From the NCBI RefSeq assembly GCF_033878955.1, contig NZ_CP138858.1, forward strand, positions 4,119,001-4,183,000: a DNA stretch of 64,000 nucleotides, given 5' to 3'. The position numbers and the translations under genes were made by a program. Positions 1-10,002 of the stretch are shown here, piece after piece. How positions within the stretch are numbered: the first letter of the stretch is position 1; each line of letters starts with the position of its first letter. This DNA comes from Coraliomargarita algicola. Lineage in GTDB: Bacteria; Verrucomicrobiota; Verrucomicrobiia; Opitutales; Coraliomargaritaceae. The notes below the pieces were generated by a model, which worked only from the letters and a program-made list of their open reading frames with translations, ran no database searches and was not told where the DNA came from.

Positions 1-1771
1 TCGTGCGGCCGACCTGGTGGTTCGGCACTGCCGAGACGTGAGCGGCGATTGTGCTCAAGGGATAGGCTAAGCTGGTGCCGTATTGAATCCGTAGGCGGGA
101 GATCGCATCCGAATTATCACTGGTCCATATTTGAGGCATGTAAGCCAGGATGCCCGGATCAAAGCGCCCGCCCCCTCCCGAACAGCCTTCGAATAGAATG
201 TGGGGGAATTCTTGATTGAACCGGCCCATGATTTCGTAGAGCCCCAAAACGAATCGGTGGGCCGTTTCCTGTTGTTGAGTGGCGTCCAAACGAAGCGAAC
301 CCAGCTCAGTTAGATGGCGGTTCATGTCCCATTTGACATAGGTAATCGGGACCTCATAGAGGATTTTGGCGATACGCGCATAGATCGCATCACGAACTTC
401 GCTGCGCGAAAAATCGAGCACCAGCTGGTTTCGGCTTTCGGTTCTGGGGCGATCGGGCACATGGATGCACCAATCCGGATGTGACCGATAGAGTTCGCTG
501 TCGGGCGACACCATTTCGGGTTCAAACCACAGGCCGAATTCAATGCCTTGAGCTTTGACTTTTTGGGCGAGATTCTCGAGTCCATCAGGTAATTTATTGT
601 GATCGACGACCCAATCGCCCAGAGAGGTGCGGTCATCATCCCTGTGGCCAAACCAGCCATCATCCAGGACGAATAATTCGACGCCGAGTTCGGCACCACT
701 GGTTGCGATCGATTCGATTTTATTGGCATCGAAATCAAAATACGTCGCTTCCCAATTGTTGAGCAGAATTGGGCGAGGTTGATCACGCCAGGCGATTGGG
801 AGTAAGTGTTGACGATAAAATCGGTGCATCGCCCGCGACATGCCTCCCAGTCCATCGGCTGCGTATGTCATGACAACTTCTGGTGCTTGGAAAGAACTTC
901 CTGGTTTTAACTGCCATGTGAAATCGAAGGGATTGATGCCTATTTGAGCGCGGACGCATTGAAATTGGTCCTGCTCCACTTGAGCGAGAAAGTTACCGCT
1001 GTAGATCAGATTATAAGCGTAGACGGAGCCATCGGTTTCATTGGCTCCCTTTTCGGCAAGTGCGAAAAATGGATTTTGCTGGTGGCTGCTGGTGCCACGT
1101 TGACTGGAAATTGCCTGGACACCCGGTCTTAGCGTTGAGAAATGTGCATCCCGCTCACGAATCCAGGCCCCGGATAATTGAACGAATTTGTAGTCGGAAA
1201 GCTCCGCGTCGAAATCGACTGAAGCGGAGAGTGCTCGTCGAATTTCCAGGTTTTGGTTTCCCTTGTTGAGAATCCGTGCGGATCGCGTGATGATCGGATG
1301 TTTTGGGAAAACAGTATAGTGCAGCTCTACTTGTAACTGAAGCCGTGCATCTTCCAATAAGATTGTCAGCGTTTCGGCATCTTCAACGCACTCCACATAA
1401 GTCGATGGCAAGCCTTCCAACTTGGGTTTGCCTTCTGAGATCGTATGTGAGTTGTAGCGGAGCGACAGAATTCGAGAGCCGGTTTCAGGCTGGAAAATTT
1501 CGAAAGCAGGCTCTCTGAAATCCGAGTTTCCATAAGTTGGAAATTCTTGGGGAAGTGTATCCAGACTGATGCCATTCGGTGCACCAGCAAGGTTTGGTGT
1601 ATAGCCGCGCTCTTGAATCGGGACAGAGCTCGGACCGGTACCCGACGTTGAAAGCTGCGGACCCCAGTAAACGTGTTGGAGGAGACCTTGTTTCGATACT
1701 TTGAGCGCGTAAGTGGCGTTGCCAGCTTGCAGTGAAAATTGAGATTGCGTGACGTCGTAATGGATGTGCAT
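1..1771 (-). CDS. GH36 alpha-galactosidase, C-terminal part cut by window edge
   Basis: Hydrolyses terminal alpha-linked galactose from oligosaccharides or galactans. I translated the open frame back from base 1771 (ATG; protein begins MHIHYDVTQSQF). About 590 residues are present of the 700-730 usual for the family, and the frame leaves the window still open. Seen directly: an N-terminal beta-sandwich region; YVKWDMNR, whose Asp (about residue 482) is the family nucleophile; and FEGCSGGGGRFDPG followed by WTSDNSDA, whose first Asp (about residue 552) is the acid/base. There is no signal peptide, so it is probably cytoplasmic and acts on imported oligosaccharides. It is divergent from the symporter gene at 2103, which could supply its substrate. 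The family call is firm; the exact substrate is not shown. Confidence 0.93.
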   Translation of the reverse strand, partial: MHIHYDVTQSQFSLQAGNATYALKVSKQGLLQHVYWGPQLSTSGTGPSSVPIQERGYTPNLAGAPNGISLDTLPQEFPTYGNSDFREPAFEIFQPETGSRILSLRYNSHTISEGKPKLEGLPSTYVECVEDAETLTILLEDARLQLQVELHYTVFPKHPIITRSARILNKGNQNLEIRRALSASVDFDAELSDYKFVQLSGAWIRERDAHFSTLRPGVQAISSQRGTSSHQQNPFFALAEKGANETDGSVYAYNLIYSGNFLAQVEQDQFQCVRAQIGINPFDFTWQLKPGSSFQAPEVVMTYAADGLGGMSRAMHRFYRQHLLPIAWRDQPRPILLNNWEATYFDFDANKIESIATSGAELGVELFVLDDGWFGHRDDDRTSLGDWVVDHNKLPDGLENLAQKVKAQGIEFGLWFEPEMVSPDSELYRSHPDWCIHVPDRPRTESRNQLVLDFSRSEVRDAIYARIAKILYEVPITYVKWDMNRHLTELGSLRLDATQQQETAHRFVLGLYEIMGRFNQEFPHILFEGCSGGGGRFDPGILAYMPQIWTSDNSDAISRLRIQYGTSLAYPLSTIAAHVSAVPNHQVGRT

Positions 1772-2102
1772 GGCGGTCGAGTATGAAAGAGGGCGAGTGA
1801 AGATAAGCTCTAGGATGTGATTCCTGCGATTGTTTATTTGATTCAAATCCGAAACAGGAGCGAAGTAAAAATATCCCGCCATGTGACAGTAACAAGCCTC
1901 TGGCGGTTGTGGATTGGGTTGGTGGAACCTCTAATTGTGACCTTCAGATTGAGTTACTGGTTTCGCCTTCTCGAAGTCTTCCATCCCATTCGCATCTCCC
2001 CTAATCACAATGCTTCATTGTATATCTGATTTATGGCGATGAAAATGGATTCAACCACGAGGTTTAGTGCCTCGGCAAATCAAGACTCAATCCTCTCTGT
2101 TT
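1772..2102. promoter_or_regulatory. Divergent intergenic region between alpha-galactosidase and symporter genes
   Basis: This 331-base gap separates two genes that point away from each other, so promoters for both should lie here. Short open frames in it look like noise. One small palindrome is visible at 2007-2021 (ACAATG, loop CTT, CATTGT) about 80 bases before the symporter start and could be an operator. No convincing -35/-10 pair or Shine-Dalgarno stands out. Confidence 0.4.
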
Positions 2103-3830
2103 ATGCTCTCAATTGATTACTTTGTGCTCGCTATTTATCTCGCCGGAATTTTCGGGGTGGGGCTATTTTTGTCGTCTAAAAACAAGAGCTCGGCGGATAT
2201 GTTTGCCGCCGGCGGGGAGTCCCCTTGGTGGACTTCCGGACTGAGTTCTTTTATGACGATGTTCTCAGCGGGAACTTTTGTTGTCTGGGGAGGGATTGCC
2301 TACCAGCACGGGTTAGTCGCAGTCGTCATCAATCTTTGTTATGGTGTGGCTGCGTTGCTGGTAGGTTTTTTCGTCGCGGGGCACTGGAAGCGAATGGGGG
2401 TGAAGACACCGGCCGAGTTTATCGAACTGCGTTTCGGCGCTTCTGCGGTGCAGTTTTATACGTGGGCGATGATGATCTTCCGGATTGTTGGAGTGGCGGT
2501 GTCGCTCTATTCATTGTCAATCGTCCTGGTGGCGATGATGCCACTGGCGGATGGAAACCCTTTGCAAGATCCGACGACGGGTAATCTCTCACTCATGTGG
2601 GCGATCGTTATTTTCGGTGGGATCGTCGTGATTTACACCATGGCCGGTGGACTTTGGGCGGTGCTGATGACGGATGTCTTGCAGTTCATTGTATTGAATT
2701 TAGCCGTGCTCTTCATCGTGCCGCTTGCTTTCGGCCAAGTCGGCGGGGTGAGTGCCTTTTTAGAGAAAGCTCCCGAAGGATTTTTTGCCTTAACCAGTGA
2801 TAAATACACGATGTTCTTTCTCGTTGGTTGGGTGGTGATCCATTTCTTTATGATTGGAGCGGAATGGGCTTTTGCTCAACGCTTTATCTGTGTATCGAGT
2901 GAGAAGGATGCGAAGAAGAGCTGTTTTTTGTTTGGAGGACTCTACCTGTGTAGTCCCATACTGTGGCTCCTGCCGCCGATGATCTATCGCACCATGGATC
3001 CAAATGCGGATCCGCAGGAGGCTTACATTCTGGCCTGTCGGGCGGTGCTTCCGGCCGGGATGGTGGGACTGATGGTCGCTGCAATGTTTTCCGCGACCGC
3101 GAGTATGGTGAGCTCACAGCTCAATGTGTTTGCTGGTGTGCTAACAGATGAAATTTATCGTCGGGTCTTTCGACCGAGTTCGAGCGAGAAGCACCTCGTG
3201 AATGTTGGGCGTCTTTTTACCATCGCCTTAGGGGCTGTGCTCATCGCTGTGTCGCTTTTAATTCCCTACTTGGGGGGGGCGGAAAAGGTGGTTGTCGCAA
3301 TTACCAGTTTGATGGTGGGGCCTTTGCTGGCACCGACGATTTGGGGATTGTTTAGTCGGCGTATCGGGATTCGCGCGATTTGGATGACGGTGGCGATCAG
3401 CTTTATTTTAGGGCTGATTCTTAAACTTGGGCTCGGCGCCAATGGTTGGTTGCTTTCGGGATCGACCATCGCGTTGGCTGAATGGATTCAAGCGAATGGC
3501 ACCACCGTAGATCTCATCATCGGAGTGCTCATTCCTGTTAGTATTTTGACCACTATGCATTACTGGCGTGGGGAAACCTCGATTGGTTGGATTCGTGTGC
3601 AGAAGCAGGTCAGTGATGTGATTGCCGCCGGTAAAGTGACCGAGGCCAGCGCCTTGCCCGCCATCATCGTGGGAGGCTGTTTGCTGGTCTGCGCGCTGCT
3701 CATGTTTGGGCTCATCCCCTTTAATGAGTCGGGGCATGGAATCCTCGCGGTCTTTGGAGCAGTGCTCCTGTGCATTTCCGGTTCGATCTTTCTCTTTATT
3801 AAAACTCAAAAACGACGAACTCTTGAATGA
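2103..3830 (+). CDS. Sodium:solute symporter (SSS family)
   Basis: Predicted inner-membrane sodium-coupled transporter of the SSS family (SGLT/PutP type), most likely for a sugar or sugar derivative. The protein is about 575 residues and made almost wholly of hydrophobic segments (roughly 13-14). Near the N-terminus it has the family pattern GGESPWWTSGLSSFMTMFSAGTF, and around residue 180 YTMAGGLWAVLMTDVLQF, a typical SSS segment. I chose the ATG at 2103 (MLSIDYFVLAIYL) because the first membrane helix follows directly; a GTG at 2067 would add 12 polar residues. It overlaps the next gene by 4 bases (ATGA), so the two are translationally coupled. The context of an oxidoreductase, an SGNH hydrolase and an alpha-galactosidase suggests a glycan product as substrate. 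Confidence 0.9.
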   Translation: MLSIDYFVLAIYLAGIFGVGLFLSSKNKSSADMFAAGGESPWWTSGLSSFMTMFSAGTFVVWGGIAYQHGLVAVVINLCYGVAALLVGFFVAGHWKRMGVKTPAEFIELRFGASAVQFYTWAMMIFRIVGVAVSLYSLSIVLVAMMPLADGNPLQDPTTGNLSLMWAIVIFGGIVVIYTMAGGLWAVLMTDVLQFIVLNLAVLFIVPLAFGQVGGVSAFLEKAPEGFFALTSDKYTMFFLVGWVVIHFFMIGAEWAFAQRFICVSSEKDAKKSCFLFGGLYLCSPILWLLPPMIYRTMDPNADPQEAYILACRAVLPAGMVGLMVAAMFSATASMVSSQLNVFAGVLTDEIYRRVFRPSSSEKHLVNVGRLFTIALGAVLIAVSLLIPYLGGAEKVVVAITSLMVGPLLAPTIWGLFSRRIGIRAIWMTVAISFILGLILKLGLGANGWLLSGSTIALAEWIQANGTTVDLIIGVLIPVSILTTMHYWRGETSIGWIRVQKQVSDVIAAGKVTEASALPAIIVGGCLLVCALLMFGLIPFNESGHGILAVFGAVLLCISGSIFLFIKTQKRRTLE

Positions 3831-6112
3831 TTATTTCTGAACCAACATCGGAGCGTGCGCTCAAAAAAATCCAACTTGAAGCCGACCTCACCATCGTGGG
3901 CGGGGGGCTTGCAGGCACCTGTGCGGCGATCACTGCTGCGCGTGAAGGAGTCAAAGTGGTCTTGGTTCAGGACCGACCTGTCTTAGGTGGTAATGCCTCG
4001 TCCGAGGTCCGTCTCTGGGCCCTTGGGGCGACTTCACACCAGGGGAATAATAATCGCTGGTCCCGCGAGGGCGGAGTGATCGATGAGATTGCTGTTGAGA
4101 ATCTGTGGCGCAACCGCGAAGGTAATCCGCTTTATTTTGATTCCTTGCTCTTGGAGAAAGTGAGAGCCGAGCCGAATATTACCTTGTTGCTGAACACCGC
4201 GATGGTGGGCTTGGACAAAGATGGTCCGGACCGGATCAAAACGATTCACGCGTTTTGTAGTCAAAACAGCACGCTCTACGATGTGACTTCGCTACTCTTT
4301 TGCGACGCATCCGGAGATGGAATTGTTGGCTACTTAGCGGGCGCGGCTTACCGTGTCGGTGCTGAAAAGGCGGATGAGTTTGATGAAGCGTTTGCTCCCG
4401 CGGAAAGCTATGGTGAGTTGCTCGGGCACACCATTTATTTTTACGGTAAGGACACGGGCGAACCGGTTAAATATGTGGCTCCGGACTTTGCATTGAAGGA
4501 CATCAAAGCGATCCCGCGTCATGATCAAATCGAAGTGAAGCAATATGGCTGCGCGCTATGGTGGCTGGAATATGGCGGCCGTATGGATACCGTGCACGAC
4601 ACCGAGGAGATCAAATGGGAACTCTGGAAGGTGGCATACGGCGTATGGGATTACATCAAAAATTCGGGAAAATTTCCAGAAGCGGAGACTCAGACCCTAG
4701 AATGGATCGGTACGATCCCTGGAAAGCGGGAAAGCCGTCGCTTTGAAGGCGACCTGATGATGAGCCAATCCGATATCGTGGAGCAAAAGCGTTTTGACGA
4801 TGCCGTCTCCTTTGGAGGTTGGGCGATTGATTTACACCCGGCAGATGGCCTGTATAGTGCGGATTCCGGTTGTCATCAGTTTCATAGTAAAGGGGTGTAT
4901 CAGATTCCGTATCGGACGATGTATAGCCGCAATGTGGACAACCTCTTTACTGCAGGGCGTCTAATCTCGTCTTCGCATGTCGCTTTTGGTTCGACTCGTG
5001 TGATGATGACCTGTGCTCACAATGCCCAGGCGGTCGGGATGGCGGCGGCGATGTGCCAAGAGGGCGGCTTTAATCCGCGTGACTTGCTCGAGAAGGATCA
5101 GATGCAGGCTTTGCAACGTCGCTTGCGGCGTTCGGGACAATATATTCCGCACCTTGAACTGCCTGAAGATCGTGAAGACTTGTTTCACTCCGCGCAGGTG
5201 AAGGTGTCCAGCGAGGCTCAGTTAGCAAGTTTTTCACAGTCCAAGCATTTGGCAACGATGGACTGTGCCCGCGCTTTATTGCTACCCGCTCAGCCGGGTG
5301 TCTTGCCGGAAATGACTTTTTACTTTAGTTCGAAATCGGATCAGACGCTGGAGGTGCAATTGCGCCGTTCGAGTCTCGCAGGTAATTATACACCAGACGA
5401 CATTTTGGAAACGCTCTCTCTTTTGATCCCGGAAGGCGAAGCGATGGCAGTGACTGCCAAGTTTAGTGCTAAAATCGCCGAGTTCGAGTATGTTTTTGTC
5501 TGTCTAATGGCATGCCCGGGAGTGGAAATTGTTCAATCCGAGATGCATCACACCGGAGTGATGCCTCTCGTGCACACAGCCAATAAAAAAGTGGCTAAGG
5601 ATGCGGTGCAAAGGCCCCCGGTCGGTGCTGGTTTTAACTGCTTCGAGTTCTGGTTGCCGGAAAGGCGTCCCGTGGGCAAACTTCCTGCGGTGACTTTTAA
5701 CCCGCCCTTGAGTTGTTTTGGCGCGGACCAATTGCGGAATGACTACGCGCGTCCATTTATTCAATCTAATGCCTGGATGGCCGATCTTAGCGACGAAAAG
5801 CCAACACTTGAATTGATCTGGGATGGCCTCAAGAAAGTTCAGAAAGTCGTCATCTTCTTTGATGTCGATTACGATCATGCCATGGAGACGGTCCAGTGGC
5901 ATCATGCGGAAGATGCCATGCCTTTCTGTGTGAAGCATTATCGTCTGTATGCCGGAGTGGGCCAATTATTGGCCGAGGACTGCGAAAACTATCAAGGGCG
6001 TGTTGAGTTGAATCTACGCGAGCCAGTTGAAACGAATCGATTGAAATTAGAGCTCTTGGATACTCATGGAGCCCCTGCCTCGATCTTCTCCATACAAGTG
6101 TATTCAGTCTAA
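3827..6112 (+). CDS. FAD-dependent oxidoreductase with C-terminal beta-sandwich
   Basis: FAD-linked oxidoreductase of the FAD_oxidored family common in Verrucomicrobiota and Planctomycetota glycan loci. The dinucleotide-binding motif is clear: DLTIVGGGLAGTCAAITAA at about residues 21-39, followed by the acidic end of beta-2 and then VLGGNASSEVRLW. The FAD domain runs to about residue 440, ending in GRLISSSHVAFGSTRVMMTC, the usual second FAD contact. The last 300 residues have no cofactor motif and look like a beta-rich module. There is no signal peptide. Four-base overlap with the upstream symporter gene and an 8-base gap to the SGNH hydrolase gene make this the middle gene of a three-gene operon. 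The likely role is oxidation of an imported sugar or derivative; the substrate is unknown. Confidence 0.85.
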   Translation: MIISEPTSERALKKIQLEADLTIVGGGLAGTCAAITAAREGVKVVLVQDRPVLGGNASSEVRLWALGATSHQGNNNRWSREGGVIDEIAVENLWRNREGNPLYFDSLLLEKVRAEPNITLLLNTAMVGLDKDGPDRIKTIHAFCSQNSTLYDVTSLLFCDASGDGIVGYLAGAAYRVGAEKADEFDEAFAPAESYGELLGHTIYFYGKDTGEPVKYVAPDFALKDIKAIPRHDQIEVKQYGCALWWLEYGGRMDTVHDTEEIKWELWKVAYGVWDYIKNSGKFPEAETQTLEWIGTIPGKRESRRFEGDLMMSQSDIVEQKRFDDAVSFGGWAIDLHPADGLYSADSGCHQFHSKGVYQIPYRTMYSRNVDNLFTAGRLISSSHVAFGSTRVMMTCAHNAQAVGMAAAMCQEGGFNPRDLLEKDQMQALQRRLRRSGQYIPHLELPEDREDLFHSAQVKVSSEAQLASFSQSKHLATMDCARALLLPAQPGVLPEMTFYFSSKSDQTLEVQLRRSSLAGNYTPDDILETLSLLIPEGEAMAVTAKFSAKIAEFEYVFVCLMACPGVEIVQSEMHHTGVMPLVHTANKKVAKDAVQRPPVGAGFNCFEFWLPERRPVGKLPAVTFNPPLSCFGADQLRNDYARPFIQSNAWMADLSDEKPTLELIWDGLKKVQKVVIFFDVDYDHAMETVQWHHAEDAMPFCVKHYRLYAGVGQLLAEDCENYQGRVELNLREPVETNRLKLELLDTHGAPASIFSIQVYSV

Positions 6113-6120
6113 ATAATTTA

Positions 6121-6777
6121 ATGATGAAATTTCTAAGTATCTTTATTTGCCTCATGAGTATGTGTGGAAGCTTACATGCGAGCCCTCCCGTAGAAATCAC
6201 TGTGCTTGCCTTAGGTGATTCGATCACCGAAGGCGGCGAGCACTTTGTTTGCTACCGAAAATTTCTTTCGAAGATGCTAAAGGCCCAGAGAATGCCATAT
6301 ACATTTATCGGCCCAAAGAAAGATAGCGATTCGGCACATGCGGGGTATAGCGGCAAAAACACTGCGTATCTTGCTTCAATTATTGAAGATGTTTATCGGC
6401 AGTATCCCGCCGATGTCGTCCTGCTGCACTCCGGACATAATAGCTTTAGCAAAGACAAACCAGTGCCGGGTATTCTACGGGATACGGATTCTATTGTGCG
6501 TACGATTATACAGATCAATCCAAGAGCGACGATCCTGATCGCTCAAGTGATCACAGCAGGGAAGCTACCGAAATATGATTACATTCCTGAGTTAAATAAA
6601 AAGTTGGCCGATTACGTGAAGTATTCGGAATTTGCCGATAATATGGTGCTGGTCGATCAAGATAATGGATTCGATTGGACGACTGACACCGTGGGAGACA
6701 AAGTGCATCCTAACGTGAATGGTGCCAAGAAAATGGCTGCCCATTGGCTTGAAGGGATCAAAAATCTCAGTAACTGA
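6121..6777 (+). CDS. Secreted SGNH/GDSL-family hydrolase
   Basis: Serine esterase of the SGNH fold, probably removing acyl groups from a glycan outside the cytoplasm. The 218-residue protein starts with a signal peptide (MMKFLSIFICLMSMCGSLHA). Block I is GDSITEGG with the nucleophilic Ser at about residue 34; HSGHN supplies the block III Asn; DKVHPN near the C-terminus carries the Asp and His of the catalytic triad. It begins 8 bases after the oxidoreductase gene and is the last gene of that operon. Such enzymes are often carbohydrate O-acetylesterases, which fits the location, but the substrate cannot be read from sequence. Confidence 0.85.
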   Translation: MMKFLSIFICLMSMCGSLHASPPVEITVLALGDSITEGGEHFVCYRKFLSKMLKAQRMPYTFIGPKKDSDSAHAGYSGKNTAYLASIIEDVYRQYPADVVLLHSGHNSFSKDKPVPGILRDTDSIVRTIIQINPRATILIAQVITAGKLPKYDYIPELNKKLADYVKYSEFADNMVLVDQDNGFDWTTDTVGDKVHPNVNGAKKMAAHWLEGIKNLSN

Positions 6778-7199
6778 GTTGCTGATGTGCGTTTCGAGCG
6801 TTTCACAAGCTCTCCATTGTTAGTGAAGTAGACCTTGTCGATATCCTAGATCTGCGGCGATAGTTTCTGCACGAAAACCAAGCATTGGTTTGAAGACTTT
6901 GGTGCTCTTGTCTTCGTTTGGGAGTTGGGAGTTTCGTGTGATTTCGTGTCCTGTATGGAAGCTACAGTTTGGCATACACGGGGGTTGTATAAAGCAAGTC
7001 GCCTGCGATGTGCAAGAAGATGCCGCCTTAAAGTATTTTATATTACAAAAATACTCTTTATCTATTTCTCGGATTTCCGCACTGCACCATGTTTTTGGGC
7101 TCAAACCGTATCTTTAGATTTTTTGCTCGATGGGACGTTGGCTTTTATTGAACGGATGTTGGTCTGCTAGTTTGTCGTTCGATTGTAAACTTTATACGC
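6778..7199. other. Non-coding gap before the defence island
   Basis: About 420 bases hold no convincing gene; the short frames here have no recognisable content. It is more AT-rich towards the right. One hairpin is visible at 7032-7055 (AGTATTTT, 8-base loop, AAAATACT). This is the junction between the glycan operon and the defence island, so it is a plausible old insertion boundary, but no tRNA fragment or clear att repeat is seen. Confidence 0.4.
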
Positions 7200-7229
7200 T
7201 TTACGTGCTTTTCTGGTTGTTTTTATAAT
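7200..7229 (+). promoter_or_regulatory. Candidate sigma-70 promoter of the qat operon
   Basis: TTTACG at 7200-7205 and a perfect TATAAT at 7224-7229 are separated by 18 bases. The -10 box lies 25 bases before the ATG of qatA, leaving a very short leader. There is no strong Shine-Dalgarno. Confidence 0.5.
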
Positions 7230-7254
7230 CATATTTTTGATATCTTACAACTTG

Positions 7255-9144
7255 ATGTTCTTCAATGATAATGAAACTGACGTAGATTTGCTCCAGTATG
7301 AGCCGATTGCCGTCTCAGTGATTGCTCTCTTGGATAATGCTGGTAACGAGCCCATCTCGATAGGATTACACGGAGATTGGGGGGCTGGTAAATCGAGTGT
7401 ATTAGCTATGGTTCAGGCGAACCTAGCATCTAAGAAGAAGACGCTTTGTCTTAAGTTTAATAGTTGGACTTTTCAAGGCTTTGAAGACGCTAAACTGGTG
7501 CTGTTAGAGTCTCTGATTAATGGGATCCTTGATGCTCGCCCAAAATCAGTGAAAGTCAAAGAGCAGGCTAAAGGTCTATTGAAGCAGATTAATTGGTTAA
7601 AAGTCGCAAAACATGCTGGAGGCTTGGCGTATAATGTGGCTACGGGACTACCATCACCACAGCAAATTGGAGGTTTGTCGAATTTTGCGAAATCACTTTT
7701 AGCAAAGGGACACGACGCTATCACGACGACTGATATGGATGCGATTTTGTGCACCGCAAAAGAACTGGTGAGCACTCCCGATCATAGCGCTTCGACAGTC
7801 CCAAGCCAAGTCCATGAGTTTAGGCGAGATTTTACGACGCTGCTTGATGAGGCGGGTATTGAGAAGCTGGTTATATTAGTCGATGATCTGGACCGTTGTT
7901 TGCCCATCACAATTATCGAAACTTTGGAGGCGATACGGCTTTTTCTTTTTGTTGAGCGCTCTGCTTTCGTGATTGCGGTAGATGAAACTATGGTGGAATA
8001 CGCCGTGAGGCAGCACTTTCCCGATTTGCCCGGAAGAATCTCGCCGCAGGTTTACTCTCGTAACTATTTGGAAAAGCTCATTCAGGTGCCTTTCCGCATT
8101 CCCGCCTTGGGCTCATCCGAAACTCGGACTTATATTACTTTGCTGCTGATCGAGCAGCAATTGAATGCTGAAGAATTTGCGCCATATCTTGAACTTGCCC
8201 GCAAGCTATTGATGATGCCTTGGATTTCAAATGGCTTAGACCGGGCAAAAATCGAAGAATCCATTGGGGATGTGCCGTCTAAAATCAATTCGTCATTAAC
8301 TCTGGCGGCTCAATTAACGCCTCTACTCACAGCGGGAACAAAGGGTAATCCTAGGCAGATCAAGCGTTTTCTTAATACGCTTATATTACGAGAATCAATT
8401 GCCGAGGCGCGTGGATTCAATAAGATGATCAAGCGTCCGATTCTTGCCAAGCTAATGCTGCTCGAAAGGTTTGCGCTGGATGAATATGAACAGTTGATTG
8501 CGATGATTGCTACATCACGTGATGGTAAACCCGAGCAGATAAAAATGCTGGAAAAGGGTAATACGAAGCGGGGAACTTTGGGTGATTCCGAGCCGGTTGC
8601 AAATTGGTCGAAAAACCCTACCGTTCAGCAATGGCTCGACCTTGATCCAAAGCTAGGAGGCATTGATTTACGACCGTATGCATTTGTCACTCGGGATAAG
8701 CGGATGTTCTCTGGCGTCAATGGAGGGCTGGGAATACATGAAGCGCTTTATGAGAAGCTAAAGGGGGGCGCCCTGAGTGCGAGTGGTCAAAGAGAGGCCG
8801 TTAAGAAGTTGGTCGATGCGGATGCGCGCGCGATTTTTGACACACTGAGAGAAGATGTCCTGAAAGAATCCAGTTTAGCATCTAAGCCTAACGAGATGGA
8901 GGGACTTATTTTGTTGGCGGAGAGTCATCCGAACTTGCAATTGCCACTCATTGACATTCTGAAATCGAGAACTCCGTCGGATCTCGGAGCATGGGTTGTC
9001 TCTGGCTGGAATAAGGCGTTTTCGTCGGAACCTGCCCAAGCTGCGTTTAAGCGGTTATACAAGACTTGGATGAATCAAACTGAGAACAAAGCACTCAGGA
9101 AGAGTGCGACTGCGACGGCTAAAATCAATAAAATCGAGACTTAG
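7255..9144 (+). CDS. qatA: QatA: KAP-family P-loop ATPase of the Qat defence system
   Basis: KAP-type P-loop NTPase, the ATPase component of QatABCD anti-phage defence. In 629 residues it has a Walker A motif GLHGDWGAGKSS (about residues 36-48) and a Walker B motif LVILVDDLDRCLP (about 205-217), the Asp-Asp-Leu-Asp-Arg form typical of KAP proteins. TKGNPRQIKRFLN at about 365 is the sensor-like Arg region of the family. I chose the ATG at 7255 (MFFNDNETD); an upstream TTG at 7237 is less likely. It is followed after 2 bases by qatB, then qatC and qatD, in the known gene order. The gene-level call rests mainly on this order. How the four proteins stop phage is not established. Confidence 0.9.
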   Translation: MFFNDNETDVDLLQYEPIAVSVIALLDNAGNEPISIGLHGDWGAGKSSVLAMVQANLASKKKTLCLKFNSWTFQGFEDAKLVLLESLINGILDARPKSVKVKEQAKGLLKQINWLKVAKHAGGLAYNVATGLPSPQQIGGLSNFAKSLLAKGHDAITTTDMDAILCTAKELVSTPDHSASTVPSQVHEFRRDFTTLLDEAGIEKLVILVDDLDRCLPITIIETLEAIRLFLFVERSAFVIAVDETMVEYAVRQHFPDLPGRISPQVYSRNYLEKLIQVPFRIPALGSSETRTYITLLLIEQQLNAEEFAPYLELARKLLMMPWISNGLDRAKIEESIGDVPSKINSSLTLAAQLTPLLTAGTKGNPRQIKRFLNTLILRESIAEARGFNKMIKRPILAKLMLLERFALDEYEQLIAMIATSRDGKPEQIKMLEKGNTKRGTLGDSEPVANWSKNPTVQQWLDLDPKLGGIDLRPYAFVTRDKRMFSGVNGGLGIHEALYEKLKGGALSASGQREAVKKLVDADARAIFDTLREDVLKESSLASKPNEMEGLILLAESHPNLQLPLIDILKSRTPSDLGAWVVSGWNKAFSSEPAQAAFKRLYKTWMNQTENKALRKSATATAKINKIET

Positions 9145-9146
9145 TT

Positions 9147-9998
9147 ATGGGTACTTCTGCAGCTTCATCTGGGCCAAAGAATGATTCGCCTCTGATTCCA
9201 ACTTGGTGTGGCGAATTGCCAGGCATCGATGGGCTCGATCCTATCGATGTGCCAGAAGGTGGTTCCGATGAGCCTAATGGAGAGGGGAAAGCTGAGCTAC
9301 CTCCAATTTCTTTGCCGCCTGATGCAAAAAGGTTTCGGGCACCTCGCGCGAGTCTCACTTCTTTTTCTCGCACTGGGAATAGCAACACACTCAATCGTGC
9401 GTTAAGTGAGTATGTCGGCAGTGCTAGTGGGGGAGCACGCACTGCCGCGCACCGAATGGCAGGGCCTCAGCGCACGGCCAGCAAGATTCTTTCTTTCGCT
9501 CAGGCTGTGGCTTCTGTGGGAACGCCTGAAGCACTGAAGCAATTTGGCCTTAAAGACTGCCAAGGAAAACCAGTTGATGAAATACTCCCTTTACTCATCG
9601 ATGCCCTCTGTCTTGATCCCGGTGGCTCTATTGATGAAGGGATTGCAAGGGATGCTCTGGCGGATGCAATTGCAGATCTTAGCGAGCAAGGTCTGGATAT
9701 GGCGGATGAGTTTTCTGAGGAACAGCTGCGAGAGCTCTTTATTGGCTTTGTTTCGAATTCGATAAAAGATCGGGTTATCAATGATGTTGGGGTTAACTGT
9801 CTTGCCGTACCTGATGATACACTCGCAGTCCAAGGCATTGAAGCAACCCTTTCAGCAGTCATATCCGGCTGTGTCAGGGATGCTGTCGGTGGTCCACTTT
9901 CTGATTTTGGCAGTATAGGCAGCCAGCAGCTCACTAAAATCACACATGAGATTTACGAAGCTGCATACCATTTGCTCGGGCAGCTAACAACAGAATAA
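9147..9998 (+). CDS. qatB: QatB: Qat defence system protein of unknown activity
   Basis: A 283-residue protein. The first 70 residues are rich in Gly, Pro, Ser and Asp and look disordered, starting MGTSAASSGPKNDSPLIPTW, a beginning typical of QatB proteins. A Ser/Gly/Arg-rich stretch (about 80-112) precedes a mostly helical, acidic C-terminal region. No catalytic motif is visible. It is wedged 2 bases after qatA and 4 bases before qatC, so it is part of one transcript and probably needed in fixed ratio. The assignment comes from position and the N-terminal pattern; its biochemical role is unknown. Confidence 0.85.
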   Translation: MGTSAASSGPKNDSPLIPTWCGELPGIDGLDPIDVPEGGSDEPNGEGKAELPPISLPPDAKRFRAPRASLTSFSRTGNSNTLNRALSEYVGSASGGARTAAHRMAGPQRTASKILSFAQAVASVGTPEALKQFGLKDCQGKPVDEILPLLIDALCLDPGGSIDEGIARDALADAIADLSEQGLDMADEFSEEQLRELFIGFVSNSIKDRVINDVGVNCLAVPDDTLAVQGIEATLSAVISGCVRDAVGGPLSDFGSIGSQQLTKITHEIYEAAYHLLGQLTTE

Positions 9999-10002
9999 AA
10001 TT